DNA from: Mixophyes australis
Lineage: Eukaryota; Chordata; Amphibia; Anura; Limnodynastidae
DNA length: 64,000 bases
Assembly (NCBI GenBank): GCA_036250195.1
Contig: JAVHZZ010000005.1
Location: forward strand, 71,469,505 to 71,533,504
Direction of reading: 5' to 3'
Of this stretch, positions 11,757-22,479 are shown one piece after another (position 1 is the first letter of the stretch; the number at the start of each line of letters is the position of its first letter). Made by a program: the position numbers and the translations under genes. Below the pieces are notes generated by a model, which was given only the letters and a program-made list of their open reading frames with translations, did no database searches and was not told the DNA's origin.

Positions 11757-13138
11757 CAACACTTTAAAAGGTTTTCCACTTTGGACAAATCAATAATTAG
11801 TGTGTATAAAATAAAGTAGTGTGCTGAGTGGTGACTCAAGACACCCCCCCTTCCCCCACCCGGATTGTGGTTGTTTGTCAGTCTTTTAATATTGTGAGTA
11901 TATCTCCTGGGGATCATTCAAGGGAGTTTGTTTTGCCCACTGTTTTACTGAATCCTACCACCTTATAACCTGAATCAGAAAACTGGCTCCTGTCGCTGCT
12001 CTCGGCACCTGCTGGTGGCAAGTTGGCTCTTTTGCTAAGTTAACAAGGGGATCCCACAGAGTATATCAGAAGATCCTGTGCAAAATAATCTAAATCCGTC
12101 ATATTGATATATTGATTTTATGTATTTTTCCTAAGCAAGAACAAGTAAAAATAGGTTTAGTTTTATGCAAATTAACATATTCTTTCATTCTTCTAGTAAA
12201 GGTTGAAACATGAAAGCAAACATCTGATTGGTTGCTATGGACAGCATCACCTTTTCTATGCAGTTACAGAATGTTTTGTAATAAATACCCGCTTTTGTTT
12301 TATAAAGTAACTCATAATTTGTATATTTTGTATGACATCATCTTTACATTTTCCAGTTGTACTTTATAGATAATTTGCTAATTTCTCTAGACATCTACAG
12401 AATTCTGCCGAACACACACTACCACACACACTAATGATTGTGCTCTCAATAATTTGCATTTAATGCATTAATGCTTCTCTCCTTCTCTCCATATCAGAAT
12501 AGCACTTAGTGAGTTTGAGCTATAATGAAACATTAGAAACCGTCAGCAAACCCCCAAAGGCCTTATTTAGCTTCTCACTACTGTATTTTGAAAGAGGATA
12601 CTTTCCTGAGAGTGCAATACATATTCCATATGCTGTCTGTGTGATTACCTTCTAATCTCCACTTCCTTGCAAAGGATTTTTTTTTTAACTATTTGTGTAC
12701 AGTGAAACTTTGTCAATAAATATTTTTAATAAGCTATGGAAAGGGTGTATTGATCTAAGAAATGTCTGAATATGTTTAACTGTCAAGGGATAACAATAAC
12801 AATGATAGATTTCTAATTATGACCTGGTGTCCCTTGAAATGTTAATACATTTTATGCTCTAGAGTAAGTTAAATGGGGCTAGTTTTCTGTATTCACCAAT
12901 TGATTGTGTCTCTGGGAAGACCATGTTAAATCACTATCTCTCAAAATAAAAAATAAAGATAAGTTATACTGTCTGTAATGGCCAAGTGTACTTTTTTTCA
13001 TTTGCAGTATTATTACTAGTAATGCTTCTGCTAAGGTCTGCTGTTGCCTTGTCTTCTGTGGTCATTGGTAGTGACAAAGCTTTGGCATATGTGGTGATAA
13101 AGAGTAATGGTATGGGAATAGACGCTTTTAGGGGGAGC
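11757..13138. other. Repeat-poor stretch, possible conserved non-coding DNA
   Basis: No gene is recognised. At 12180-12260 there is a diverged trace of the 'ctgattggttgctatgg' miniature family. From about 12380 to 12700 the sequence lacks repeats and contains dense homeodomain/POU-like words (for example ATTTGCATTTAATGCATTAA near 12455). Regulatory function is only a guess. Confidence 0.35.
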
Positions 13139-13442
13139 AGGGGCAAACGCAGGACTTGTAAAGGGGGGTTTTCACACTATGCCGCAAGTGGGCGTGACCA
13201 GCATGCATGGGGGCAAGGCTATAATTTTAGACAGTGCTTGGCTGCTCTTCAACTCTTCCTATCCCCATAATATACATGGGCAATGCTGCGTGCGCTACTG
13301 TTAGGTGCACGCAGTACTCCCTTTTCAAGCAGAGCCATGTGAAGCGGTGGCAGGGTTCAGCCACCTCAATTATACAGTGCCCCAGGTTTGGAGGGGGGTT
13401 TCAAGGCACTAGGAAACCCCCCCCCCCCCCTCATTTTGCCTA
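13139..13442. mobile_element. Miniature inverted-repeat element, about 300 bp
   Basis: Left end GGGGCAAACGCAGG with following aaggggggtttt is matched in inverse at the right by gaaacccccc(n)tcattttgcc. The right arm now contains a run of 14 C. No target duplication was identified, so the superfamily is open. Confidence 0.5.
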
Positions 13443-14373
13443 TGGGGAGGGGGCGATTTAGCATATCAGTGCCACTTCTTCACTCCCGTCCTTCACTCCG
13501 ATTCATGGGAGTCGCTGAGTAGAATCCTCTGCCTGGCTCTCACCCACCAAGCAGACATATGTAGTGTGCTGCTGGTGGGTGGGCGATTACCCCGATCACC
13601 CCACTTCCCCGGATCCACCACTGCATCAGAACAAGTTTTTCTGATATATGCACTTCTATATGTGCAAAATTTGTTTTAACAGGATTTTGATTTCGGTGAC
13701 CACAAACTACATGACATTTTTACTAAATACCTTGTGGCATAGAGAGTATGCTACGAAGGAAATTAAAATATTTATCACTGAAAGATCCCTAAAATCACCT
13801 AACTGTCCAGAGTTATATGAAATCTGGATACCGGTCAAATGAGGAGAACATTCAGAGAAAAACATTTTAGTTAATAATGTGAGTGGATCAAATATAATAG
13901 TAGGCTGTGCTTAGTGCTGATGTTTCTAGTTGTGCAAGACATGCACTGCGGAATGCCACCTTCCTAACCATAATGATATGCAGAGGGTCAATTTGACATG
14001 GACAAATGTATGCACTGACTAATGAAACTGGGCACAATTTTACATTTGTAGATGTGCAACCAGTGGTGGTCAATTTCCATACTGCTACGTCTAACTTTTT
14101 ACTTAGACCACTGTGTACAATCATGTTACAGTCATGTAAGTCTTGTTTTTTTTTTTTGTAACTAGCCCTAAATGTGTATGTGACTGTGGCTCAGATAGTT
14201 GGACTCGGCACAATTTATGTAGTGGGCAACTAGAGGGACATTGTGCTATTGTCTCAAATATTGTTCAATTTATAAGTTAGTTGTGTAGAGAATGTTTAAT
14301 TAGAGATTATATTTAATATATTTGAAGCTATATATATATGAATATTTAATATGAACGATAAGATAGCCTAGAG
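13443..14373. other. No gene recognised
   Basis: A terminus-like CCGGATCCACCACTG lies near 13608-13622 and could be the right end of another decayed hAT miniature, but I found no partner. The rest is AT-rich unique sequence with a poly-T near 14148. Confidence 0.4.
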
Positions 14374-14559
14374 CAGTGGTTCCCCAACTGTGTGCCTAGG
14401 CTCCCTGGGGTGCCTTGGAGATCTCACAGGGGCGCCTCGGCCAGGGCCAGTGGTAAGTAAAGCAGGGGACTACTTCGTAATCATTTTGGCTTAAGGGTGC
14501 CTTAAAAAATTATGGAGACCCTAAGGGTGCCTTGAACTGAAAAAGTTTGGGATCCATTG
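14374..14559. mobile_element. hAT miniature element
   Basis: Ends CAGTGGTTCCCCAACTGTG and AAGTTTGGGATCCATTG form imperfect inverted repeats of the CAGTGGTTC...CTG hAT type. The 8-bp flanks GCCTAGAG (14366-14373) and GCCTAGAC (14560-14567) match at 7 of 8 positions. Internal sequence is non-coding. Confidence 0.8.
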
Positions 14560-14714
14560 GCCTAGACACCAAGACCACACTCCACCAACTTATTATGAAT
14601 TAGATGGGAATAGTAGCAACACATCTATGTCCCACTATGGCGAGCGATTAAAATTATTCTCAGTCACAACTAAACCTTATTGAAATATCTGTATAATCAA
14701 AACTTGAAGAGTGT

Positions 14715-15045
14715 AGATGAGTAAAAATCTTTTGTGGAGCGAGTATCGAAGCAGAACCGGGCATTGTGCAGAGGCGTAAAGTATCAGGGTTACAATATTT
14801 GAATTTCACTTGTGTTTCGGCGTTCCGTAGAATGCCATTCTCTACTGCATTTGTAGATTTACATTGTGGAGGATTTATACTCTATAAATAAAGCTGGGAC
14901 AACGGTCACTGAGTTCTGCTATGCGGTGTGACTGGGGCAGGACTGGGAAGACTTTACAACAAATTCCGCCATTGAAATATCATGACCAAATGAGAAACAA
15001 GGCGAATATTTTACAGAAGAGTTTTGAAACTTTTGGTTATCTCTA
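14715..15045. mobile_element. Decayed hAT-like miniature element
   Basis: Its order of motifs (start 'tagatgag', internal 'tgactggggcaggactgggaa', end 'gaagagttttgaaacttttggttatctcta') parallels the better preserved copy at 27227-27555. No target duplication remains. Confidence 0.5.
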
Positions 15046-15644
15046 ATGACAATATAATGACAATGACAATACAAGGAAAACAATTAGCTGCGTAATTCCA
15101 GAGGATGGAGGAACAGTGAGTGACAAGGTATGAAAAAATGTTATGCATACTCACAACCGAGCACTCACCTCTCTCAACTATGTATCCATGATGTAGGAGA
15201 AGCAGGTCAAGAGCCTTTCCGCATTCTGTTGCTTATCTTATCCTCTCATCAGGTCTCCAATTTCAGTTGCACATTGCAGGGCAGGACAGGTTACTGATAA
15301 TCATTATTAGTATCCCAACCTGAAAATAAGATTTCTTTCTAAAGGAGATGTCCATTTGATATTTTCTTTCATTTCTCAAATTGATCATGTCATTTACAAC
15401 CATTGTTATGCATATTTATGCTCTTGTAATGATCATATCCTCTGCAGCAGTGAGGGTTCGTTCTCACAGACAGATTTGTGAAGTGCTTGCTGTGGTTCAA
15501 TGTGAACATGCAAGAGTGGTATTAACATGCAGTTGCTATAGGATTCAATTATTTCTATCACTGCAACGTTTCTCAGGCAGATTGCAAGCAGTTTGTCAAA
15601 TGTGCCAAACACTTTACAATTCTATCCATTTACACTAACTCTAA
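15046..15644. other. No gene recognised
   Basis: AT-rich unique sequence. The 85-codon frame at 15381-15638 has no recognisable domain. Confidence 0.4.
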
Positions 15645-15841
15645 GGGGTATATTCAAATGTTTATTTTCCTGCTAAAAAACTATTACCGTTAATACGGTA
15701 ATAGATAGCTGGATTTCAGCTCGCGGCTCAGGGAGCTGCGAGCTGAAATCCAGCGAGTAAAGTACCGTATTAACGTGATAACAGTAATCGTGCGCGGACC
15801 GTGAGATTTTCGGCGTTTCCGCCGAGAATTGAATATGCCCC
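15645..15841. mobile_element. Palindromic miniature element (TAA duplication)
   Basis: This 197-bp element has ends GGGGTATATTCAAATG and, inverted, AATTGAATATGCCCC, flanked by TAA at 15642-15644 and 15842-15844. Internal palindromes include 'gatttcagctcgcggc' and 'gagctgaaatc'. It belongs with the element at 37024, which shares the core 'atttcagctcg...accgtattaa'. Harbinger-like. Confidence 0.75.
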
Positions 15842-15844
15842 TAA

Positions 15845-16639
15845 AGGTTAATTGTTTTGCAGAGTGCAAAAGACATTGTTGCAACAAAGTAATAAACTGA
15901 CAATAGTGGTGACTTTTTATTGTTGTGAATGTGAGAAGGGAGGGACATGTATTTTCAAACTCTCTTGTAGCAAGGCAATCAGCAATCGGCTAAATCTCTA
16001 GTTTACAAATATGTAAGGTAGAAACAAGTTTAATACACTTGTTTTCTGTCAAAAAAAAACAAAACAGTACTTAGTATCATTAATCGAAAATCAGCTTAAT
16101 ATTAATTTGGGGATTATTAGTCAGGTAAATACCCTCACCAAATAGATGAGCCACATGATCTAATAAGGAAAGTAGCTGAAGAGCTGAGCTGTTTAATACG
16201 TGATTGTTTATATGATTCCTGAACTATGGTCTTGCAGTGTGGAAATTAAAGCCGAATTTTATGACCAGCCTCATCAAATCCAAGTTCTTAGACCCATGAT
16301 GCATTTGCAACTGACAAAACACCAGTAACAATTGATCCCTATTGCAAACTGTTTTCGTTCACAAAGCATGTTGTTATTTCAGGGAATTGGATTTTAACAT
16401 GCAGTCGAAACGTTTTGAAATATAGAGTAGCAAATGTGTAAAGTCTGGGACATCCCGGCCATCCGCTAGAGTGACTATGTTGAAGGAGAGTTTGCAATTG
16501 CTATATTTTTATGTTTCAATTATTAACACCCACTGATGACTTCACTCTGGAGTAATTCACATTTTTGTGCCAGATCTCCACCCAGGGAGCTTCTCAGATT
16601 GGACTAAAATAACATTAATTTCCTTGTAGATCTGGACAT
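15845..16639. other. No gene recognised
   Basis: Unique-looking AT-rich DNA with no convincing ORF, inverted repeat or LTR. Confidence 0.4.
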
Positions 16640-17072
16640 CTGCAATTCTCTCTACATAGAGACTATCTGCAGTCTCTATATAGAGGAGGTATATCCTCCA
16701 AGGTACTAATTTCAAACATCTATCGCCTTGTCACATAACCAACCACCTCAGATGCCTCACGAATCTAGGTGGGAGGAGGATACAGGCGAGATCCTTGACC
16801 TGGAACATTGTTTGTATTCTCTGCTAGTAAGGCTTATACCCAGGGTAATGAAACATATTAAAAATTAATATGGCACATACTAAATGCTGCCAAATTCCAG
16901 ATACCCCTATGTTGGAAAAACACCATTTCACCTTCATTCCAGCTATCATTAATAGAGTGTGGATACTAAAGAAATGAATATAATGTGCCTGATACATACC
17001 ACCTGGAACGGCTTCACAATCACATGGAAACCGTGGACGTAGCACTTTGTGGCCTCAGCACACAGTCACAAT
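16640..17072 (+). pseudogene. Possible L1-type LINE ORF2 3' fragment
   Basis: Broken frames read ISNIYRL and RWEEDTGEILDLEHC, which resemble the region following the reverse transcriptase in L1-clade ORF2 proteins (a conserved 'KWE.DLG' word). Stops interrupt throughout. The gypsy element inserted at 17073-17077 into the downstream part. Weak evidence; it could be another repeat. Confidence 0.3.
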
Positions 17073-17077
17073 GTAAC
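17073..17077. repeat. Left target site duplication GTAAC of gypsy element
   Basis: GTAAC precedes the left LTR and matches GTAAC at 25469-25473 after the right LTR. Five bases is the usual Ty3/gypsy duplication length. Confidence 0.92.
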
Positions 17078-17294
17078 TGTCACAGGCACTAGGAGTCTTT
17101 ACCCAGGGATCACCAGGTGATAAGCTTACCAGAGCAGTATAGGTGGTAATATGGTACTCTGGTAGCAGGGTGATCACGGAACAGGAGACAGCAGATGATA
17201 GGGATGCTCAGGAAAGTCTATGACTAGCAGCACTGGTAATATATATGTAGTAATACACGAGGAACTGAATGGACAAAGGACACGTGAGGGTAGT

Positions 17295-17554
17295 CAGTGG
17301 TCTGCGGTAGCAAGTTGTACCACTGCTATAGTGAGGAGGAATGTCCAACAGAAACGAGGAGGTGATGAGAGTCAGCGGTCTGCGATTAGCAAGTTGTACC
17401 GCTGTCTGGGTGAAGGAATGGAATCCAAGTGGAGGTATCCGGGGAGTCAGTGGTCTGCGTTAGCAAGTTGTACCACTGCTATGTGAGAGGATACTGGAAC
17501 AGGTGACACAGGAAACAGGGATCAGTGGTCTGCCTCTAGCAAGTTGTACCACTG
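17295..17554 (-). other. Four repeated hairpins in LTR leader, one with compensatory change
   Basis: Arms CAGTGGT/ACCACTG occur at 17295-17301/17319-17325, 17448-17454/17472-17478 and 17523-17529/17548-17554. A fourth copy at 17373-17379/17398-17404 reads CAGCGGT/ACCGCTG: one base pair changed on both sides, preserving the stem. Loops share 'ctgc..tagcaagttgt'. Spacing is 75-78 bp. The right LTR has the same set at 23618-23877. These would lie in the 5' leader of the element RNA. Possible roles such as packaging, translation or dimerisation are inference. Confidence 0.85.
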
Positions 17555-18322
17555 AATATATATGTGAGGAGGAGCACGGGGAGAGACTGCAATACAGAGG
17601 ATACACGGGCACCTTGAACTTGATCCACAATGACATGCACAATATAGTAATGACTGAACAGCACTGCAATAATACAAAGTCATAGAAACTATCCGGGCAA
17701 ACGATAACACAGTCAATGATGGCAAAAGTCTCAGCGGATAGTAAGCTCCAGAGGAGAACAACTCAGTCCAGCAAGATATGCAATACACCAGCACAGTCAA
17801 TGAGAAGTATGCATACCGTGGTTCAGGAGCAGGCTGTCAGACAGGAGTGCAGAGATACCTGAACGGCTGGAGGCCGGCAGGACGCGAAGTCCCAGGAGGG
17901 TGAAGCGGTAATCAAGTAGGTGCAGCGCACAGGTAGGTAGACCAGCAGGGGAACAAATACTCAGGAAGCAGTAGTATGTAGGACTGGACTCCTGGAGGAC
18001 CCTGAAGAGTAGCGATGGTCTAGACGAGATGAAAGCAGTGAGGCGCAGATCCGATGCAGACTGGCGAGTAGAGACCAGCAGGAACACTGAGAAGCACGGA
18101 GAGCGGATCAGCTGCTGTAGACACGAGTAGAACTGAGGAGTAGCAGCCAGCAGGACTCTGCAGGTACACGGAGGTAGCGGATAGCAACCAGCAGGTGCAG
18201 ACACGATGAAACACAGGAGAGCAGAGCTGAGCTGGAACTGTTGAGCACGGAGAGCAGCGGATAGGAATCAGTTGTAGCAGTCTCGAGGAAACACGGGAGA
18301 GTTGAGATGAGCTGAAGACTGA

Positions 18323-18860
18323 AGCGCACGGAGGCAGCAGAGAGGAATCAGCCAAACAGTCACGATGAAACACAGGAGGGTTGAAGAGGTCTGAGGACTG
18401 TAGTGCACGGAGGCAGCGGATAAGAATCAGCTAACAGTCGCGATGAAACACAGCAGAGTTGAAGTGGTCTGAAGACTGTAGTGCACGGAGGCAGCGGATA
18501 GGAATCAGCTAACAGTCACGATGAAACACAGCAGAGTTGAAGTGGTCTGAAGACTGTAGTGCACGGAGGCAGCGGATAGGAATCAGCTAACAGTCACGAT
18601 GAAACACAGCAGAGCTGAAGTGGTCTGGAGACTGTAGTGCACGGAGGCAGCGGATAGGAATCAGCTAACAGTCACGATGAAACACAGCAGAGTTGAAGTG
18701 GTCTGAAGACTGTAGTGCACGGAGGCAGCGGATAGGAATCAGCTAACAGTCACGATGAAACACAGCAGAGTTGAAGTGGTCTGAAGACTGTAGTGCACGG
18801 AGGCAGCGGATAGGAATCAGCTGACAGTCACGATGAAACACAGCAGAGTTGAAGTGGTCT
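18323..18860. repeat. 78-bp tandem array in left LTR
   Basis: TAGTGCACGGAGGCAGCGGA recurs at 18401, 18479, 18557, 18635, 18713 and 18791, exactly 78 bp apart, with more diverged units upstream from about 18120. Two 'agtggtctggaaaccacagga' copies close the array. The right LTR carries the same number of units. Confidence 0.93.
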
Positions 18861-19078
18861 GGAAACCACAGGAGTAGAAGTGGTCTGGAAACCACAGGAA
18901 TCAGCAGCGCTGAATACACGAGGAAACACCTTCAGAGGCTCATGGGGAATGAGACTCCAAGATCAGGCCACGTGGTATTCACCACAGGTGCTTAATATAG
19001 GGAGTGTTGCCTGATCAGCCAATTAAGTTAAAGGAACAGGTACTGAAGGTTTTGAAAGGACTGCGCATGCGCAGACCC

Positions 19079-21523
19079 TCAGGATGGTGGACGACCACGG
19101 TTCCTAAACATACGGGAAGAAGCACTCACAGTCTGGTGAGTGACAGTACCCCCCCTTTTAAAGGTGGGCACAGAACGCCTGGAACCGGGCTTGTCCGGAT
19201 TTTTGGAATAAAACTTCATAAGAAGAGCTGGGGCGTTGAGATCTTCAGCTTTGATCCATGAACGCTCCTCAGGACCAAAGCCCTTCCAATGAACGAGGAA
19301 ACGGAGAACTCCTCGCCAAATTTTTGCGTCCAATACATGAGTAATCTCGAAATCCTCCTCCTGATGAACTTGAACTGGCTGAGGTGCTGAAGGAGGAGCC
19401 GAGAAACGGTTGATGATGAGAGGTTTGAGCAAGGACACATGGAAGGCATTGGAAATACGAAGGTTCTTAGGAAGTAGAAGTTTGAAACAAACTGGATTTA
19501 TCACTTGAATGATCCTATATGGACCAATAAAACGAGGAGCGAATTTCATAGATGGGCCCTTCAAACGAATATTTTTGGTAGATAACCAGACACGATCTCC
19601 AATTTTCAGTGGTGGAATAGCCCGCCTCTTCCTATCTGCGAAAGACTTATATTTGGCAGATGTCTTCTTTAAACAGGTTTTGACCTGAGACCAAATATTT
19701 TTGAAGGTCTGACAAACAGTCTCTACAGCAGGAACTTGGGTGGGAGGGAGGGCAGGAAATTCCGGAAAAGACGGATGGTGACCGTAAACCACAAAGAATG
19801 GAGTTTTGGACGATGACTCATGGTACATGTTGTTATGGGCGAATTCAGCCCAAGGAAGCAATTCTACCCAGTTGTCTTGATTGGCTGATGAGAACATCCT
19901 TATAAAGGTCTCGAGATCTTGATTGACCCGTTCAGTTTGTCCGTTTGATTGCGGATGGTAAGAAGATGAGAGTGCTAATCGTATGCCCAAGGTTTTACAA
20001 AGGGCCCGCCAGAATCTGGAAACGAATTGTACTCCTCTATCTGACACAATCTCAGACGGACATCCATGAATACGAAAGATTTCCTTAACGAAATGTTCAG
20101 CCAGAGTAGACGAGGAAGGCAAACCAGACAAAGGGACAAAATGAGCCATCTTCGAAAATCTGTCTACCACTACCCAAATAGTATTACAATTTTTACTAGA
20201 TGGTAGATCAGTAACAAAGTCCATACTAATATGGGTCCAGGGCTTGGACGGAATGGGTAGTGGTTGCAGCAACCCCGCTGGAGTTCTGCGGGAGGATTTA
20301 ACCTGAGAACACAATTCACAAGAAGCAACAAACTCTTTGACGTCTCTCCTCATCGAGGGCCACCAGTAACTTCGAGAGAGAATCTCAAAGGTCTTGCGTT
20401 CACCAGCATGTCCAGAAAAACGAGAAGAATGGAACCACAAAAGGATTTTCCTCCTAAGAGTAGGAGGCACGAGTGTCTTCCCAAATGGTAGCACTTTAGT
20501 GGAAGAAGCAGCCAGCGAGATACATTTGGGGTCTAGTATAGAATGGTTGGAAACCTCTTCAACGTCAGAGGACGTCACAAAAGCTCGAGATAGAGCGTCA
20601 GCTTTCTTGTTCTTGGCAGCTGGTTTGAAGGTTATGCTTAATTCGAAACGGGAAAAGAAAAGAGACCATCTTGCTTGACGAGGATTCAAGCATTGGGCAG
20701 ACTGTAGATATGACAGGTTCTTATGATCCGTGAAAATCGTCACAGCGTGACGAGCTCCTTCCAATAAGTATCTCCACTCCTCTAATGCAACTTTGATAGC
20801 CAGCAACTCCTTGTCCCCGATCGTGTAATTTTTCTCTGCAGGCAGGAGACCCCGAGAGTAAAAGGCACAAGGATGGAATTTTTGTTGCTCCGAGCGTTGG
20901 GAGAGAATGGCTCCTAAGCCCACATTAGAGGCATCTACTTCTAGGAAGAAGGGAAGTGTCACATCAGGCTGTCGAAGAATGGGAGCAGAGGAGAAGGACT
21001 CTTTAAGAATTTGAAAGGCTTGGAGGGCCTCGGATGACCATTGCTTAGTATTGGCCCCTTTACGAGTCAGGGCCACAATAGGAGATGCAATGGACGAGAA
21101 GTCTTGAATGAAGCGTCTATAGTAATTGGCGAAACCTAAAAAACGCTGGATAGCACGAAGAGTAGTTGGCTGGGGCCAATGTAATACAGCATTCACCTTT
21201 TCTGGATCCATTTTTAGGCCAACTCCGGAAACAATATACCCCAAAAATGGAATCTGGGGCAACTCGAATGAACATTTTTCTAGTTTGCAGAATAATGAAT
21301 TTTTCCGGAGTCTGGAAAGGACCTCTGCCACATGTTGGTGATGAGAAGGCAGGTCCTGTGAAAAGATCAATATGTCGTCCAGGTAGACAACGACACATAC
21401 ATATAACAAGTCCCGAAAGATCTCATTAACGAAGCCTTGGAAAACAGCGGGGGCATTGCACAACCCGAAAGGCATTACTAGATATTCATAATGCCCATCT
21501 CTGGTGTTGACGCTGTCTTCCAT
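19079..21523 (-). pseudogene. pol: Gypsy pol, 3' segment: RT, RNase H, integrase, chromodomain
   Basis: The 814-codon open frame holds the second half of reverse transcriptase with catalytic YLDD at about residue 47, then RNase H (EVDASN near 193, DKELLAI near 238, TDHKNLSYL near 265). Integrase follows, with a zinc-binding HAGERKTF...CELC segment around 370-405, then DFVTDL, SDRGVQF and QTERVNQ for the D, D, E triad around 435-550. A chromodomain near 730-785 has FLVHWKGFGPEERSW. Together these copy RNA to DNA and insert it, the chromodomain probably steering to chromatin. The frame runs through the polypurine tract and stops 67 bp inside the 3' LTR. The ATG at 21523 is not the native start; a base is missing near 21510, separating this part from the upstream pol segment. 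No other stop was seen. Confidence 0.93.
19149..19159 (-). promoter_or_regulatory. Polypurine tract of gypsy element
   Basis: In element sense AAAAGGGGGGG is followed by TAC and then the 3' LTR (TGTCAC...). This is the standard position of the plus-strand DNA primer. It also lies within the pol reading frame. Confidence 0.88.
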
Positions 21524-22479
21524 TCGTCACCGGGCCGGATTCTAATTAAATTATAGGCACCACGAAGATCCAACTTGGTAAAGATCCGAGCTCCCTTGAT
21601 GCGATCAAATAACTCAGTGATCAACGGAATGGGATACCGATTCTTAATAGTAATGGCATTGAGTCCACGAAAATCTATGCAGGGGCGTAGTGATCCATCC
21701 TTCTTTTTTACGAAGAAGAACCCGGCTCCAGCGGGAGAGGTGGAAGGTCGAATAAACCCTCGCTGGAGATTCTCCTGGATGTAATCAGATGTAGCTTGAG
21801 TTTCAGGTAACGAAAGTGGATAGACCCGACCCCTAGGAGGAGTCTTGTCAGGTAGAAGATCGATCGGACAATCCCAAGAACGATGAGGAGGAAGACGTTC
21901 AGACTGAGCTTTATCAAAGACATCGGCAAATGAAGCATACTGAGGAGGGAGTCCCGGTGAGGAAGATGAGATGGAAGATTGCTGTACTTTAAGAGGAATG
22001 ACTTGAGAAAGACAACGATGATGACATTCAGCTCCCCAAGACGTAACTTGAGGAGTGCGCCAGTCAATCTGGGGAGAATGACATTGAAGCCATGGAAGGC
22101 CTAAGACAATCGGACTTGTCGTAACAGGAAGAATTAAAAATGAAATCTCTTCATGGTGTAGCACACCAATCTGAAGCGTTACTGGAGACGTACTCTGGGT
22201 GATGAGACCATTGATGAGATGTGATCCATCTATAGCAGTCACAGTAATCGGTGTTTTCAAAGTAATCACTGGTAGGGACCATTGATTCACTAGGGATTTA
22301 GAAATTAAATTTCCTGCTGCTCCAGAATCAATCCGTGCCTGAGACTCAAAGGATTTGGTAGCAAAGGAAATCGTAACATCAAAAGCGCAGACTTTTAATT
22401 TCGTAGAAGATGGAGAGGACTCCAGGGACCCTAACTTCACCTCTCCAGAACTAGTTAGGGCCTGGCATTTCCCGATTTT
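21478..22479 (-). pseudogene. pol: Gypsy pol, 5' segment: protease and N-terminal RT
   Basis: The frame is open from 22479, overlapping gag by about 25 nt in the -1 frame; it has no ATG and is expected to be made by ribosomal frameshifting. Near its start an aspartic protease core reads IDSGAAGNLIS, and a second strand ends VLGLPWL. Reverse transcriptase then begins with PLSLPETQ, FFFVKKKDGSLRPCIDFRGL, NRYPIPLI and FTKLDLRGAYNLIRI. After GDEWKTA the frame is lost by a one-base deletion near 21510 and ends at 21478. The frame of the remaining pol continues in 19079-21523 with a 46-nt overlap. So protease is intact but full-length Pol cannot be made from this copy. Confidence 0.92.

Larger units (their letters stand above)
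17078..19145 (-). repeat. 3' LTR (element sense), 2068 bp
   Basis: This LTR holds U3 at its right end (TATA-like motif at 18994-18999 read on the minus strand) and a very long R-U5. It contains four covarying hairpins (17295-17554) and a 78-bp array (18323-18860). Its outer end is TGTCACAGGC on the plus strand. The length equals that of the partner LTR. Confidence 0.95.

Noticed and set aside
17797..18373. Cysteine/serine-rich minus frames of 117-135 codons in both LTRs
   Set aside because: They lie within the LTR leader and array, duplicate exactly in both LTRs and lack any domain; explained by the repeat.
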